A stretch of 64,000 nucleotides of DNA from Saccharomycopsis fibuligera x Saccharomycopsis cf. fibuligera. Taxonomy: Eukaryota > Ascomycota > Saccharomycetes > Ascoideales > Saccharomycopsidaceae. The DNA is taken from the NCBI GenBank assembly GCA_001936135.1, contig CP012816.1, positions 685,501 to 749,500 on the forward strand, given 5' to 3'. The position numbers and the translations under genes were made by a program. Below are positions 39,022 through 49,085 of this stretch, piece after piece; the first letter of the stretch is position 1, and every line of letters begins with the position of its first letter. The notes under the pieces were generated by a model that was given only the letters and a program-made list of their open reading frames with translations, had not been told where the DNA came from and searched no databases.

Positions 39022-41715
39022 ATGGAAGAATCTAAATTCACTGACAACGCATTGGCCATTATTACTAATGCCTCCAATTTGGCTAAACAGCAAGCCAATA
39101 CCCAAATAGTACCACTTCATTTCCTTGGAGCATTTGCAGCCCCCGAGGAGAATGATAACACAACGCCATACTTGAAGACTATTGTGGAAAGAGCTAGATA
39201 TGACTGGCAAAAATTGTTCAGATCAATCAATTCTCATTTGGTAAAATTGCCGTCTCAGACTCCTGTCCCTAATGACATTGGCATCTCATACTCAACCAAG
39301 GAGTTGTTAGAAAAAGCCGAAAAGTACATGAAGACGCAAAAAGATAGCTATATTGCTCAAGATCATATATTGCTTGCTCTTTTGGATGACTCTTCAATTA
39401 AGACTTTGTTGAAAGAGAACAGTGTCAATCCAGAAACTTTAAGAAACCAAGTCTATGAATTGAGAGGTAGCAAGAGAATAGATTCTAGAAAAGCAGATAC
39501 TTCCCAAAAATACGAATTTTTGAGCAAATATGCCATTGATGTCACAGAACAAGCTAGACAAGGTAAACTTGATCCAGTGATTGGAAGAGAAGAAGAAATT
39601 AGAAGAACGATAAGAGTTTTGGCTAGAAGAACTAAGTCCAACCCATGTCTTATTGGTGATCCTGGTGTCGGTAAGACCTCTATTGTTGAGGGAGTTGCCC
39701 AAAGAATTATAGACGGTGATGTACCAAACATTTTGCTGGAGTGCAAATTATTTGCTCTTGATATCACTGCTTTGAGGGCTGGTGCTAAATTCCAAGGTGA
39801 ATTTGAAGAAAGAGTTAAAGGTGTTTTGAAAGAGATTGAGGATGCTACAGACATGATCATCTTGTTCATTGATGAAATTCATATGTTGATGGGTGATGGT
39901 AAATCGGATGCTGCTAATTTGCTTAAACCAATGTTGGCTAGAGGTACTTTACATTGTATTGGTGCTACTACCATCACTGAATACAGAAAATATGTTGAAA
40001 AAGATGGCGCTTTTGAGAGAAGATTCCAAAAGATCGATGTTAGAGAACCAACAGTCAGAGAGACTACCGCCATCTTGAGAGGATTGGCTCCAAAGTATGA
40101 GATTCATCATGGTGTCAGAATCTTGGACTCAGCTTTAGTCACTGCTGCTCAATTAGCAAAAAGATATTTGACGTATAGAAAATTGCCAGACAGTGCTGTT
40201 GACTTGATTGATGAAAGTGCCGCTACTGTTGCTGTTACCAGAGATTCCAAACCAGAAGAGCTTGATTCAAAAGAAAGAGAATTGCAATTACTTGAAGTTG
40301 AAATTAAGGCTTTGGAAAGAGATGTTAATACTGATCCTGCAACCAAAGAAAGACTCCAGCAAGCTACTCAAAAGAAAGAATCTTTGGAAGATGAGTTGAG
40401 ACCATTGAGAGAAAGATTCAATCAAGAAAGGGCTGGTCATGAAGAATTGACTTCTGCAAAGAGAAAGTTAGACGATTTGGAAATCAAGGCTACAGATGCA
40501 GAAAGAAGACATGATACTGCAACAGCAGCCGATTTAAGATATTTTGCCATTCCAGATATTAAGCAAAGAATTGCCGAATTAGAAAAGAAGGCTGCTGAGG
40601 AAGAAGCAAATCTTGGTGCAAATACTATGATTCAAAACATTGTTGGTAGCGAGCAAGTAGCCGAAACTGCTGCCAGATTAACTGGTATTCCAGTTTCCAA
40701 GTTGACTCAAGCAGAAAATGAAAAATTAATTCACATGGAAAAAGAGATTTCCAAGGACATTGTTGGTCAAAGCGCAGCAGTCAAAGCTGTCTCCAATGCT
40801 ATCAGATTAAGTAGATCTGGATTAGCTAACCCAAATCAACCAGCATCTTTCTTATTTTTGGGTTTGTCTGGTTCTGGTAAGACAGAGTTGGCCAAGAAGT
40901 TGGCAGGATTCTTGTTTAATGATGAGAAAGCCATGATAAGAATTGACTGTTCAGAATTAGGTGATAAATGGTCTGCATCCAAATTGTTGGGTAGTGCTCC
41001 TGGTTACGTTGGTTATGAAGAAGGTGGTATTTTGACTAACGCTTTGGGTCGTCAACCATATTCAGTCATTTTGTTCGATGAAATTGAAAAAGCCGCTCCA
41101 GAAGTTACCACGGTGTTGCTTCAATTGTTGGATGATGGTAGAATTACATCTTCTGCCGGTAAGACTATTGATGGTTCGAATGCTATTGTCATTATGACAT
41201 CCAACCTTGGTGCAGAATTGATCGCTGGTAGTCCAACCTCAATCCCAAGTCCAGAAATCAAGCAACAAATTGTCAACAAAGTCAAATTACATTTCAGACC
41301 GGAATTTTTGAACCGTATTTCAGAAACCATTGTTTTTAACAAATTGTCCAAGAAGGCTATTAGTAAGATAGTTCATATTAGATTAAAGGAAATTGAGCTC
41401 AGATTTAATGCTAATAACAAGAATATCAGTTTGGATGTTTCTGATGATGCTGTTGAATGGTTGTGTGCAAATGGTTATTCTGATGACTTGGGTGCTAGAC
41501 CATTAAATCGTTTGATACAAGCTGAAATATTAAACAAGTTAGCAGTGTTAATTTTGAGACAGCAAGTTTTGGACAAAGAAACGGTAAAGGTTGAACTTAA
41601 TAGACTTGGCGATGGTCTAGAAGTTGTGCCTAACCACGAAGGTGAAGCAGATATTGAATTTGATGACTGGAATGATGATGCTGATCTCGATGAAGAAGAC
41701 ATTGTTGTTGATTAG
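39022..41715 (+). CDS. HSP104: Hsp104 protein disaggregase (AAA+ ClpB family)
   Basis: Hexameric ATPase that pulls polypeptides from aggregates with Hsp70/Hsp40 and fragments prions. Order: Clp N-domain (1-150); NBD1 with Walker A GDPGVGKTS (about 212) and Walker B LFIDEIHM (about 281); the middle-domain coiled coil (about 405-535, EELDSKERELQLLEVEIKAL and RRHDTATAADLRY); NBD2 with GLSGSGKTE (about 614), LFDEIEKA (about 683), sensor-1 MTSNLGAE and sensor-2 GARPLNR; and an acidic tail ending in VVD. 897 residues against 908 in S. cerevisiae. Leucine is almost always TTG; the sole CTG that I noticed (about 39736) is at a site that is Gln in S. cerevisiae. Heat-shock elements upstream support Hsf1 control. 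Confidence 0.99.
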   Translation: MEESKFTDNALAIITNASNLAKQQANTQIVPLHFLGAFAAPEENDNTTPYLKTIVERARYDWQKLFRSINSHLVKLPSQTPVPNDIGISYSTKELLEKAEKYMKTQKDSYIAQDHILLALLDDSSIKTLLKENSVNPETLRNQVYELRGSKRIDSRKADTSQKYEFLSKYAIDVTEQARQGKLDPVIGREEEIRRTIRVLARRTKSNPCLIGDPGVGKTSIVEGVAQRIIDGDVPNILLECKLFALDITALRAGAKFQGEFEERVKGVLKEIEDATDMIILFIDEIHMLMGDGKSDAANLLKPMLARGTLHCIGATTITEYRKYVEKDGAFERRFQKIDVREPTVRETTAILRGLAPKYEIHHGVRILDSALVTAAQLAKRYLTYRKLPDSAVDLIDESAATVAVTRDSKPEELDSKERELQLLEVEIKALERDVNTDPATKERLQQATQKKESLEDELRPLRERFNQERAGHEELTSAKRKLDDLEIKATDAERRHDTATAADLRYFAIPDIKQRIAELEKKAAEEEANLGANTMIQNIVGSEQVAETAARLTGIPVSKLTQAENEKLIHMEKEISKDIVGQSAAVKAVSNAIRLSRSGLANPNQPASFLFLGLSGSGKTELAKKLAGFLFNDEKAMIRIDCSELGDKWSASKLLGSAPGYVGYEEGGILTNALGRQPYSVILFDEIEKAAPEVTTVLLQLLDDGRITSSAGKTIDGSNAIVIMTSNLGAELIAGSPTSIPSPEIKQQIVNKVKLHFRPEFLNRISETIVFNKLSKKAISKIVHIRLKEIELRFNANNKNISLDVSDDAVEWLCANGYSDDLGARPLNRLIQAEILNKLAVLILRQQVLDKETVKVELNRLGDGLEVVPNHEGEADIEFDDWNDDADLDEEDIVVD

Positions 41716-42189
41716 TTGAAAGCAAAATCAGTTACTTCTTCTTCCTTTTTTCTTTTTATGCCATGATTATTTTATTAAAGTTATTTACTTCTATTTAGAT
41801 CTATTGATTGGATTTCTTTGTTACTGTCAGTTTTTTATTTTTTATTTTTTATTTTTTTAAATGGTACACATTTTTTGTGTTGAAAAATAGTTTAGGTTTT
41901 TTTGATTTAATGGTGCATGTTCATATGTTATAATGATGAGAGTAATTATTTTTAATTTAATATGTAGTTTTGACGGTCTTTGATCTCAGAAAGTGAAAGT
42001 TGGTTGGAGGTTTTAAAACGTGAAAAAGTAACGATAGCGGTGCAGGAGAAGAAAAGAGAAAAAAGCAAACATGCCAAATTCCGAAATTACACAAGCACTG
42101 ACCGCATCGACACCAACGCTCATCGGCTACAATAATGTTCATTGCACCTGTAGCCATCAATCTTGACTGACTACAATAACACCAATGCA
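41716..42189. other. intergenic region, HSP104 3' flank and CSN5 leader
   Basis: Holds TATTTTTTATTTTT repeats at about 41835-41860, and a 31-codon upstream ORF that is listed separately. Confidence 0.6.
42071..42166 (+). promoter_or_regulatory. 31-codon uORF in the CSN5 leader
   Basis: An ATG-initiated frame (MPNSEITQAL... ending CSHQS then TGA) closes 23 nt before the first in-frame CSN5 ATG and is in a different frame from it. If transcribed it would reduce CSN5 translation. Alternatively transcription starts downstream of it. Confidence 0.45.
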
Positions 42190-44370
42190 ATGTTTCACCC
42201 AAATATAAATTCTTCATTGGCATATCATTTGAGTGCTAACTTGCAAGCAAAGCACAGACATTCTTGTGGAACAGCAACAACCGCATGCTCGGCAGACTTC
42301 GCCAGAGACTTAGCGCCTCTGACTATTAATTTAAACGAAATCTTGAAAAGCGAAGCGTTCCAAAAAGCAAGACACTCTCAAAACGAGAGCAACAGTGATA
42401 GCAGCGATAGCAATACTACGCATAGTAAATGGTCTACAGCAGAAAATTTTTATCAGTTGGACAATTATACACCTGAATCATTAAAGGATAGCAAGCCTTG
42501 GAAGCAAAATGCAACGTATTTCCAGAATGTTTACATTTCTTCAGTGGCATTGATGAAAATGACAATTCATGCTGACTCAGGAGGCGATATTGAGGTGATG
42601 GGAATGATGATTGGCAAAATTATTCCCCATGGGATGGTTATCATGGATACTTATTCCTTGCCCGTTGTTGGTACCGAAACCAGAGTTAATGCCCAGTCAG
42701 AGTCCTATGAGTTTATGGTACAGTATTTAGACTCCTTAAACAAGTTGGGATATAGAAACGAAAACATTATTGGATGGTACCATTCGCATCCGGGGTACGG
42801 ATGTTGGTTAAGTGGTATCGATGTGGCTACCGAAAGTTTGAACCAAACGTATCAGGACCCATACTTGGCTATTGTTATTGATCCTAAAAAGACAAAAATT
42901 GACGGCAAAGTTGAAATTGGCGCTTTTAGAACTTATCCTGAGGAGAACCCAAACACTGGTAGCAATAATACAAAGCAGAAACAAAAGCAGAGTAAGCGGA
43001 CGAATACTGGTGACGTTGCTCCTGGAAAGATTCCGAATTCCAAGTTACAGGATTTTGGTGTACATTCATCAAGGTATTATTCATTGAACGTTAGCATCTT
43101 CAAGTCAAAATACGATGAGTCGATCTTAAGACTATTAATGAACAACTATTGGGTGTCAGGGCTTACAGGCTTGTTTGATGACGACGATGACGACGGTGAA
43201 AATATAAATTTGTTAGAAAAGTCAGAGGAATCAACTAATGCCAAAATATTATCGTTGTTGAATAAATTTGATAAGAGTTATGAGACAATCAAGTCAAAAT
43301 TATTGATAAAATCAAGCAAAGCAATACCTTCGCTATCAAGAAATTTGCCAGATTGTAATGCCGGCAAATGCAACCAGAATGAACATGTTGCTTTAGTATT
43401 GCCTATATCAGAAAAGGTAAAGCTGGCTAACCAAAGAAAGGCATCTTCCCAATCGAGAAACACCCCTAGTGATATTCAGTTACAACAAACATTGAATGTT
43501 GATAAAAATAATAATAATTACAAAATTAGTGAAAGAGATTACAACGTTGATATAGAAGTTTTGGATGACAATGATGATTCTGTATCGGCCAATAGCAGCA
43601 GCACTACTACCAATAATAAGGCAGGAAAACCTGCGCCTATCCTTCATGAAGATAGACTGGGTGGCGGTACTGGGCCGGCTGACATCAGGATGAAAGATGC
43701 TGATGATGATGATAATTATGAAAATTATGGCTCAGTTGATTCAGATACTTCAGTTGACAATGTCTCTACTTTCTCATCATCATCAGCTGTCAATAGCAAT
43801 TTAAAGCCTTTTGGTAAATCGAGCAGCAATTATTTGAAAAAGCTAAATAGTAGTCAAAGCTTAAATGTAAACTCAAGTAATGCGTTGACGCATTTAAATG
43901 TGTCAGCCTCTAATTCAGGTTTCGTTAATGCTGAATCGATTGGTGTGTCTGGTGCGTCTGCTACTGACATTGGTGCTTCTGCTGCCGCTAAGACTGTTAC
44001 TTCTGCCAAACCGCAACCAATCGGAAGTTCAAACTTTATTGACCAAAAATTCAAGAGACAATTTGAGCAGCAACGTCGAAAGAGGAAAGACTTGTTGAAA
44101 TACTATGAATCCAAACGCAAACAAGATGAAGAAAAGCAACACCTGCTCATCTCTGATGAAATTTCAGAAGCTAACGACGAAGATCACATGTATCAACGGT
44201 ACATTCATGGCCTTGAAGAAAAGAAGAAACGTAAACACCAGCATGAAAAGACAAGAAATAATTATATTGATATACATATTGGGCAATTGAACAATCTGGC
44301 CAAAAATTTAGCAAATGAAGAGCTTAGAAATTCATTATCACTAAAGCTTCAACAGGAGCTTTTCTTTTAA
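42190..44370 (+). CDS. RRI1: COP9 signalosome catalytic subunit Csn5/Rri1 with long C-terminal extension
   Basis: JAMM metalloprotease that removes Nedd8/Rub1 from cullins. The MPN core (about 105-265) has all metal ligands: Glu135 (GGDIEVMGMM), and His198, His200 and Asp211 in HSHPGYGCWLSGID. Csn5-specific GTETRVNAQ and the KVEIGAFRTYPE stretch follow, then a helical region ending with YWVSGLTGLF. After about residue 330 some 390 residues are added: Asn/Ser-rich disordered sequence, then a basic coiled coil (about 630-715, FKRQFEQQRRKRKDLLKYYE). Total is 726 residues, against 334 in human and 440 in S. cerevisiae. The apparent frame begins at a TTG 27 bases upstream; the first in-frame ATG is used. 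Confidence 0.94.
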   Translation: MFHPNINSSLAYHLSANLQAKHRHSCGTATTACSADFARDLAPLTINLNEILKSEAFQKARHSQNESNSDSSDSNTTHSKWSTAENFYQLDNYTPESLKDSKPWKQNATYFQNVYISSVALMKMTIHADSGGDIEVMGMMIGKIIPHGMVIMDTYSLPVVGTETRVNAQSESYEFMVQYLDSLNKLGYRNENIIGWYHSHPGYGCWLSGIDVATESLNQTYQDPYLAIVIDPKKTKIDGKVEIGAFRTYPEENPNTGSNNTKQKQKQSKRTNTGDVAPGKIPNSKLQDFGVHSSRYYSLNVSIFKSKYDESILRLLMNNYWVSGLTGLFDDDDDDGENINLLEKSEESTNAKILSLLNKFDKSYETIKSKLLIKSSKAIPSLSRNLPDCNAGKCNQNEHVALVLPISEKVKLANQRKASSQSRNTPSDIQLQQTLNVDKNNNNYKISERDYNVDIEVLDDNDDSVSANSSSTTTNNKAGKPAPILHEDRLGGGTGPADIRMKDADDDDNYENYGSVDSDTSVDNVSTFSSSSAVNSNLKPFGKSSSNYLKKLNSSQSLNVNSSNALTHLNVSASNSGFVNAESIGVSGASATDIGASAAAKTVTSAKPQPIGSSNFIDQKFKRQFEQQRRKRKDLLKYYESKRKQDEEKQHLLISDEISEANDEDHMYQRYIHGLEEKKKRKHQHEKTRNNYIDIHIGQLNNLAKNLANEELRNSLSLKLQQELFF

Positions 44371-44981
44371 GAAGCTAGTCTTAAAAAATTCTGTTTTGTG
44401 AATAAAATTAAGTACAGTTAATTAAATTTGATAATTAGCTTGTATGAAATTTAATGTTAGTTGAATAAATAGATATTCATTTTCTTTGAATTTCTAATTA
44501 ACTAGATCCTATGCTAGCGCTTTTCTTTTATTATGATTCAGAAAACAAAAATTTTGACGAGAAGTCATTGCTATATATGTATATGAAAATAGATGTAGTT
44601 ACAAAGTGTTTTAAAAATTCTTTTTTCAAAAAATGAAATTTTTTTATTTTGTCTCGAAACCGGGACATGATGATGTGGGTATGCTTTAAAGAAAGAAAAT
44701 GATGCAATGAGAAAAAAACTAAAACTTAACGAAGACAAAAAAATGACAACAAAGAGTCTTTGGAAACGAGAAAACAGTCCAATGATGAGAGAGATTAAAT
44801 CAAATAGCGTGAAAGATTTAACAAAGAAACCAACAAAAGAAATAACAAAGAAATGACTAAAAAAATTTTTCGTAACAGGACAGAATGAGAATAAGTTGGG
44901 CTGATGCTTGTATTGCATGGGTACTAAGAAGGTCTCATAAGATCTCGGTTCAAAAGTTTTTGAAAATGAAGCATAAACCAT
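44371..44981. other. convergent intergenic region, CSN5 / CDC20
   Basis: AT-rich 3' flanks, no gene seen. Confidence 0.6.
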
Positions 44982-46679
44982 TCATCTAATAGTCATGACT
45001 TTACGAATTTGTTTACCACCATTTGTCAACGAGCTTTCTTCATCAGAGGCTCTATTACTAGGCACATCAAAAATTTTCCAAAACTTCAAGTTTTCATCAC
45101 CAGCAGCGGTTGCCAACGTCATACCATCCGGACTTAATGCGCTATACAAAATTCTAGCATCATGGGATTTAACAATCTCACCAGTTTTTTGTAATGTTGG
45201 ATATGAGTATACCGATATGCTATTGTTTGGGTATCCGCTTGTGGCCACAATTTCCTTGCCTGTGCCGTTGGCCAGCCCCCATTTGAGGGAAGTTATTTGT
45301 GATCCAGTATTTATTGAGTTTACTCTAGCCCCGGTGGTGGTATTCCAGAAATGTATACACTTATCGCTTGACCCACCACCAGTAGCTAACAAAGATGATT
45401 GATAATCGCACCAGCTAACTGCTTTAACTGCTGCAGTATGTGTATTTTTAGTAAATTGAGGGATCGAAGATCTTGCATCCCAAATATTCACAATGTTGTC
45501 ATTGCCTCCCGAGGCAAGTTGATTACCATCTGGTCTCCATTGTATACCGCACACTTCTGCAGTATGGTTTTTCATTTCACCAACAACGTGCTTGGCGACT
45601 CTGACATCATGATGGTAAATTTCCCCCGATCTGGAACCGTTGGTGACAAGATGGTTCGACCATGCATGGCATGCTACTCTGGAATCAGTGGTTTTCATAG
45701 TTCTTAGTCTAACATTATCTTCAATATCCCAGACTTCAATTGTACCGTTTTCTTTACCTATCGACAAATAGGACCCATCATCGGACCAAGAAAGAGAAGT
45801 GATCAAACTGTCACAGTTTGCCAAAAGATTAACCGCACCAACAGAAGCTTGCCATATGTAAACAGAGTTCTCCAAAGCCACTGCCAACAAGTTAGTTACC
45901 GACCAACTAAGGAGATTTAAGTAATAATCATCCACTAATCCAGGGGCATCAAGAATTCTTTCTGGAATGCTTGGGATCTTTCTAGCCCTGGCAATTGCAG
46001 TAGATGGATTAATACCATTGTTGTACATCCTGGAGTTCGCTAAGACGCTTGAAAGGCCATCGTTCAAAGTGCTGGAAAATTGCGAATGAAGATCAATAGT
46101 TCTCTTTCTTTCTGGTGGGGCAGGCTGAAACTGCAAGATCTTTTGATTGAGGTTGACACCACAAACTTGAGCAACCGAGTGTTGATAAATTTTGGTTGAC
46201 TGGAATTCAATATGTTTTGTTGGAGAATCAGTAGGTTTAGGGTTGATCTCCTCACAATATAATTTTCCAGAAGTTGAGTGCCTGGATGGAATAAATCTAT
46301 CAGTTGTGGATGCCCGCTTGAGAGCACGGCGTGAAGGTGAAGGTGGTCCTGAGGATGATGATGGTTTTTGGCTAGTATAGTTAAATGTACTACTACTGGA
46401 GTTTAATCTGTTTTTGAGTACTGGGAAACTATTGGAGGACGAGTCAACAGGTGTTGCTTTGTCATTCCAGTCTGAAGTCACCACATTGAGTTTAGTTGGT
46501 GACGAAAATGTTGGCTTGGAGAGATAACTTTGGGCTCTTGAGATATTTGGTGATCTGCTACTAAATATGAGTCTTTTGGATGGTGAGGAAGACTTGAGCG
46601 GTGAGGCATGTCGAGACTTGTAACTGTTGGAAAATAGGTCGTTTTCAGAATTTCTAGGCGAATCAAATATCGAGGGCAT
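44982..46679 (-). CDS. CDC20: APC/C activator Cdc20 (WD40)
   Basis: Recruits securin and cyclins to the anaphase-promoting complex and is the target of the spindle checkpoint. N-terminal SPTKLNVVTSDWN matches S. cerevisiae Cdc20 SPTKLNILSSDWS and is absent from Cdh1. The C-box is DRFIPSR (about 127). VAQVCGVNLNQKILQF (about 168) carries the KILxF-type motif. PERILDAPGLVDDYYLNLLSWS opens the seven-blade propeller (about 240-540), with HTAEVCGIQW and LASGGNDNIVNIWD. The chain ends in Ile-Arg, the IR tail that docks on Cdc27. 565 residues. Cdc20 rather than Cdh1 is well supported by these Cdc20-only motifs. It is divergent from the Myb gene. Confidence 0.96.
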   Translation of the reverse strand: MPSIFDSPRNSENDLFSNSYKSRHASPLKSSSPSKRLIFSSRSPNISRAQSYLSKPTFSSPTKLNVVTSDWNDKATPVDSSSNSFPVLKNRLNSSSSTFNYTSQKPSSSSGPPSPSRRALKRASTTDRFIPSRHSTSGKLYCEEINPKPTDSPTKHIEFQSTKIYQHSVAQVCGVNLNQKILQFQPAPPERKRTIDLHSQFSSTLNDGLSSVLANSRMYNNGINPSTAIARARKIPSIPERILDAPGLVDDYYLNLLSWSVTNLLAVALENSVYIWQASVGAVNLLANCDSLITSLSWSDDGSYLSIGKENGTIEVWDIEDNVRLRTMKTTDSRVACHAWSNHLVTNGSRSGEIYHHDVRVAKHVVGEMKNHTAEVCGIQWRPDGNQLASGGNDNIVNIWDARSSIPQFTKNTHTAAVKAVSWCDYQSSLLATGGGSSDKCIHFWNTTTGARVNSINTGSQITSLKWGLANGTGKEIVATSGYPNNSISVYSYPTLQKTGEIVKSHDARILYSALSPDGMTLATAAGDENLKFWKIFDVPSNRASDEESSLTNGGKQIRKVMTIR

Positions 46680-47351
46680 GGTAACTTGAACTGTTGGAAA
46701 TATATCGGATATTAGTGATAGCTAGTGCCCTTATTTTGGTTTGTAATTTTATTATAAATAACTATCGTTCTTTATACTGGCCGTACACTTTTTTTTTTGT
46801 GTAAGGAGCGAAATATCCAAAAAAAAAATGGATTAATATTTTGGTAGATGGCAGATTAAACGAATGTAGAGAGAGGAGAGAAGAGAAATGGAAGGTAGAG
46901 AGAGAAAAAGAAGTAAAGCACAACAACAACAGAAAGGAAAATAATAGCAGCTGTAAATCAAAAGCTGCGCAAGTTGCCTGAGCAAATATAGCTAAACTGC
47001 CAATTGTAGTAGTAAGTCTTTTTGAATGTTTGAAAATCACTCGAAGAGGAAGAGTATGTGTTGCAGCGATGCTCTGTTTTGTGTTTACCTTTCTCCCAAT
47101 AAGGAAGGATGTTTATTTTGACATCCATTTTGGGTAATTTGATATATCATGTGATATAGCATTGGTCTTGTGCTTATCTAAGCAATTCCGCGAGCGGCAA
47201 TGGCGCGGAAGAATATTTTCGCCTCACTAGCGGGCGAACGATCTGGGATCCAGTTGTCGCGGGGCTGGCAGCAGCTTCGAAACGGCAGAGGACGTCAGCT
47301 AGCCCCTGGGAACCAGCGGCTCGGATAGCAAAGCGGAGGAAACCCGAGGTG

Positions 47352-47382
<31 letters not shown>

Positions 47383-47645
47383 TGGTTGACTGGGTGAGTG
47401 AGCGGGTAGTTTGAACAACTGCCGATTGTCTGTGAGTGGTGCAAACACTAAGCCTTGTGAAGAGTAAAGCTTTTAACACCTCGTAAACAGCTTCATTACA
47501 ACACCAATACCAGCACCAACGCAACAGTTTGAGTCTGTCACGGAGATAGCCCATTTAGTTAATCTAATTTGTTTAGTGGATCGAACAACCAAAGAGAGCG
47601 GTAACGCTATTAATTTCGCTAACGTGAATATCGAAAGCACTACAG
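46680..47645. promoter_or_regulatory. divergent promoter, CDC20 / Myb gene
   Basis: 966 bp with a near-palindrome TGATATATCATGTGATATA at about 47140-47158 and an A-run of about 30 bases (about 47350-47380). A minus-strand open frame at 47174-47554 is carried by this A-run and lacks ATG support. Confidence 0.55.
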
Positions 47646-48633
47646 ATGTCTGGCTATGTGTTTATTTTCAAAGAAGAGCCCGATAAAGACCACGATAAAG
47701 AGCTTTTAAAGGGCGACGATGATGCTGTTGAAGGTGAAGATATTAGCAACAACGAGGAAGACCAACCAATTAATGGAGCAGTTGACTATGAAATAAGCGC
47801 TTATAACACCAGCAAATCCGCATACTACACTTTCGAAGAAGATCAAACTGTGATCAGATTGTTGGATACCTTCGTGTTTGAAAAAAGCCCGGACATCGGT
47901 ATAAGCGGGTTTTGGGTGAAGTTTGCTGAATATTATAATGACCAAAATTACTCTAATGGGTCAGAGGATAAGGAATTTGTGCCCAGAAGTAAAGATAGTC
48001 TTCGCAGAAGGTTTAACAGACTATATCGAAAAGCGTTGGAAGAACACACCGAAGACTTGGACAAAGAAGATCTTGCTTTGTATGAGAAGGCAAAAGAATT
48101 GGGTGAGGCAATGATAAGCAATACAAAGAAAAAAACGGATAAAATTAAGAGTGCCAGGTTATCACGGTCCGTTGGAACTCATAATGAAGAAGCGAGTTAT
48201 CCGGAGGGCGACAATGAGGTGAACGGTGGTAATGAAGAAGACGAGAGAGACAGCAATGAGGAAGGCAGTGATGGGAATGACCATGACGGTAACGCTTCAA
48301 GTGAAAATGTTATCATCGAAAATGAAGATGAGCATGAAAGTGGAAATGAACAGGATAACGATGACCATGCAGAAGAGAGTAATGATAATGAAAATAAGCA
48401 AGAGGAGCATCAGCTGAGACACCTAACGGTTCAAAACACCGGCGGCGATGAGCAAAAACAAAAAACTGACACTAGCAATATGCAAGATAAAGAACAGCAA
48501 GGTTCCGTTGCTGATGATATTAATCATGTGGCAGTTGATACTCCTAGTTATTCTACCCCAAGCGCCAATGAGACACAACAGGTGCAGCGACGGATGGATG
48601 AACAGCGTGACAAGACGAATTCTAATGATGTTG

Positions 48634-48664
<31 letters not shown>

Positions 48665-49085
48665 GACTACTTCCGATGCTGTTTACAATGAAGACGATGA
48701 GGAGTCTGATGTTGAGTTCTTTTCTGGGGACACCGAACCGCAAAATGTTGGCGGTAAAGAAGTAGTGTTGCGTAAAAACTTAGAAAAAGCGTCTAAAAAA
48801 GAATTGTTGTTTATCATTGATAGCCAAACAAATAATATCCAAAAACTTTATCACCAGAACTATGACTTACAAAAGACGGTTGATTCTTTGAAACTGCTGC
48901 AAAATAACGGTGAAATTACTTCTCCATCAATTGCTGAATTGGGCATTGAAATCAAAGGGTTGAAGAAGCTTTTGAAACGAACATACAAGTCTAGGAAGCC
49001 CACAAAGTATAAGTACAAATACAAATACAAAAATTTAAAAAAAGAGTTTTCAAAAAAGGACAGTGATGGTGTTTTTGATTCATAA
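47646..49085 (+). CDS. acidic protein with a Rap1-type Myb domain
   Basis: 479 residues. A Myb/SANT-like domain lies at about 58-135: YYTFEEDQTVIRLLDTFV, then GFWVKFAEYY, then VPRSKDSLRRRFNRLYRKAL. The order (acidic EED start, FWxxF, final arginine-rich recognition helix SLRRRFNRLY) resembles the first Myb repeat of yeast Rap1 (FTDEED ... SIRHRFRVYL). No BRCT domain precedes it and no clear RCT domain follows. Residues 160-340 are extremely acidic and Asn/Glu-rich, with an (ACT)n-coded Thr run (about 331-341). The C-terminus (about 370-475) is a coiled coil ending in a Lys/Tyr repeat (KYKYKYKYK). It may be a telomere or promoter factor; the family assignment is tentative. Confidence 0.72.

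Noticed and set aside
47174-47554. 126-codon minus-strand frame in the CDC20/Myb promoter
   Set aside because: Its middle is polyPhe encoded by a long T-run, and the rest shows no similarity.
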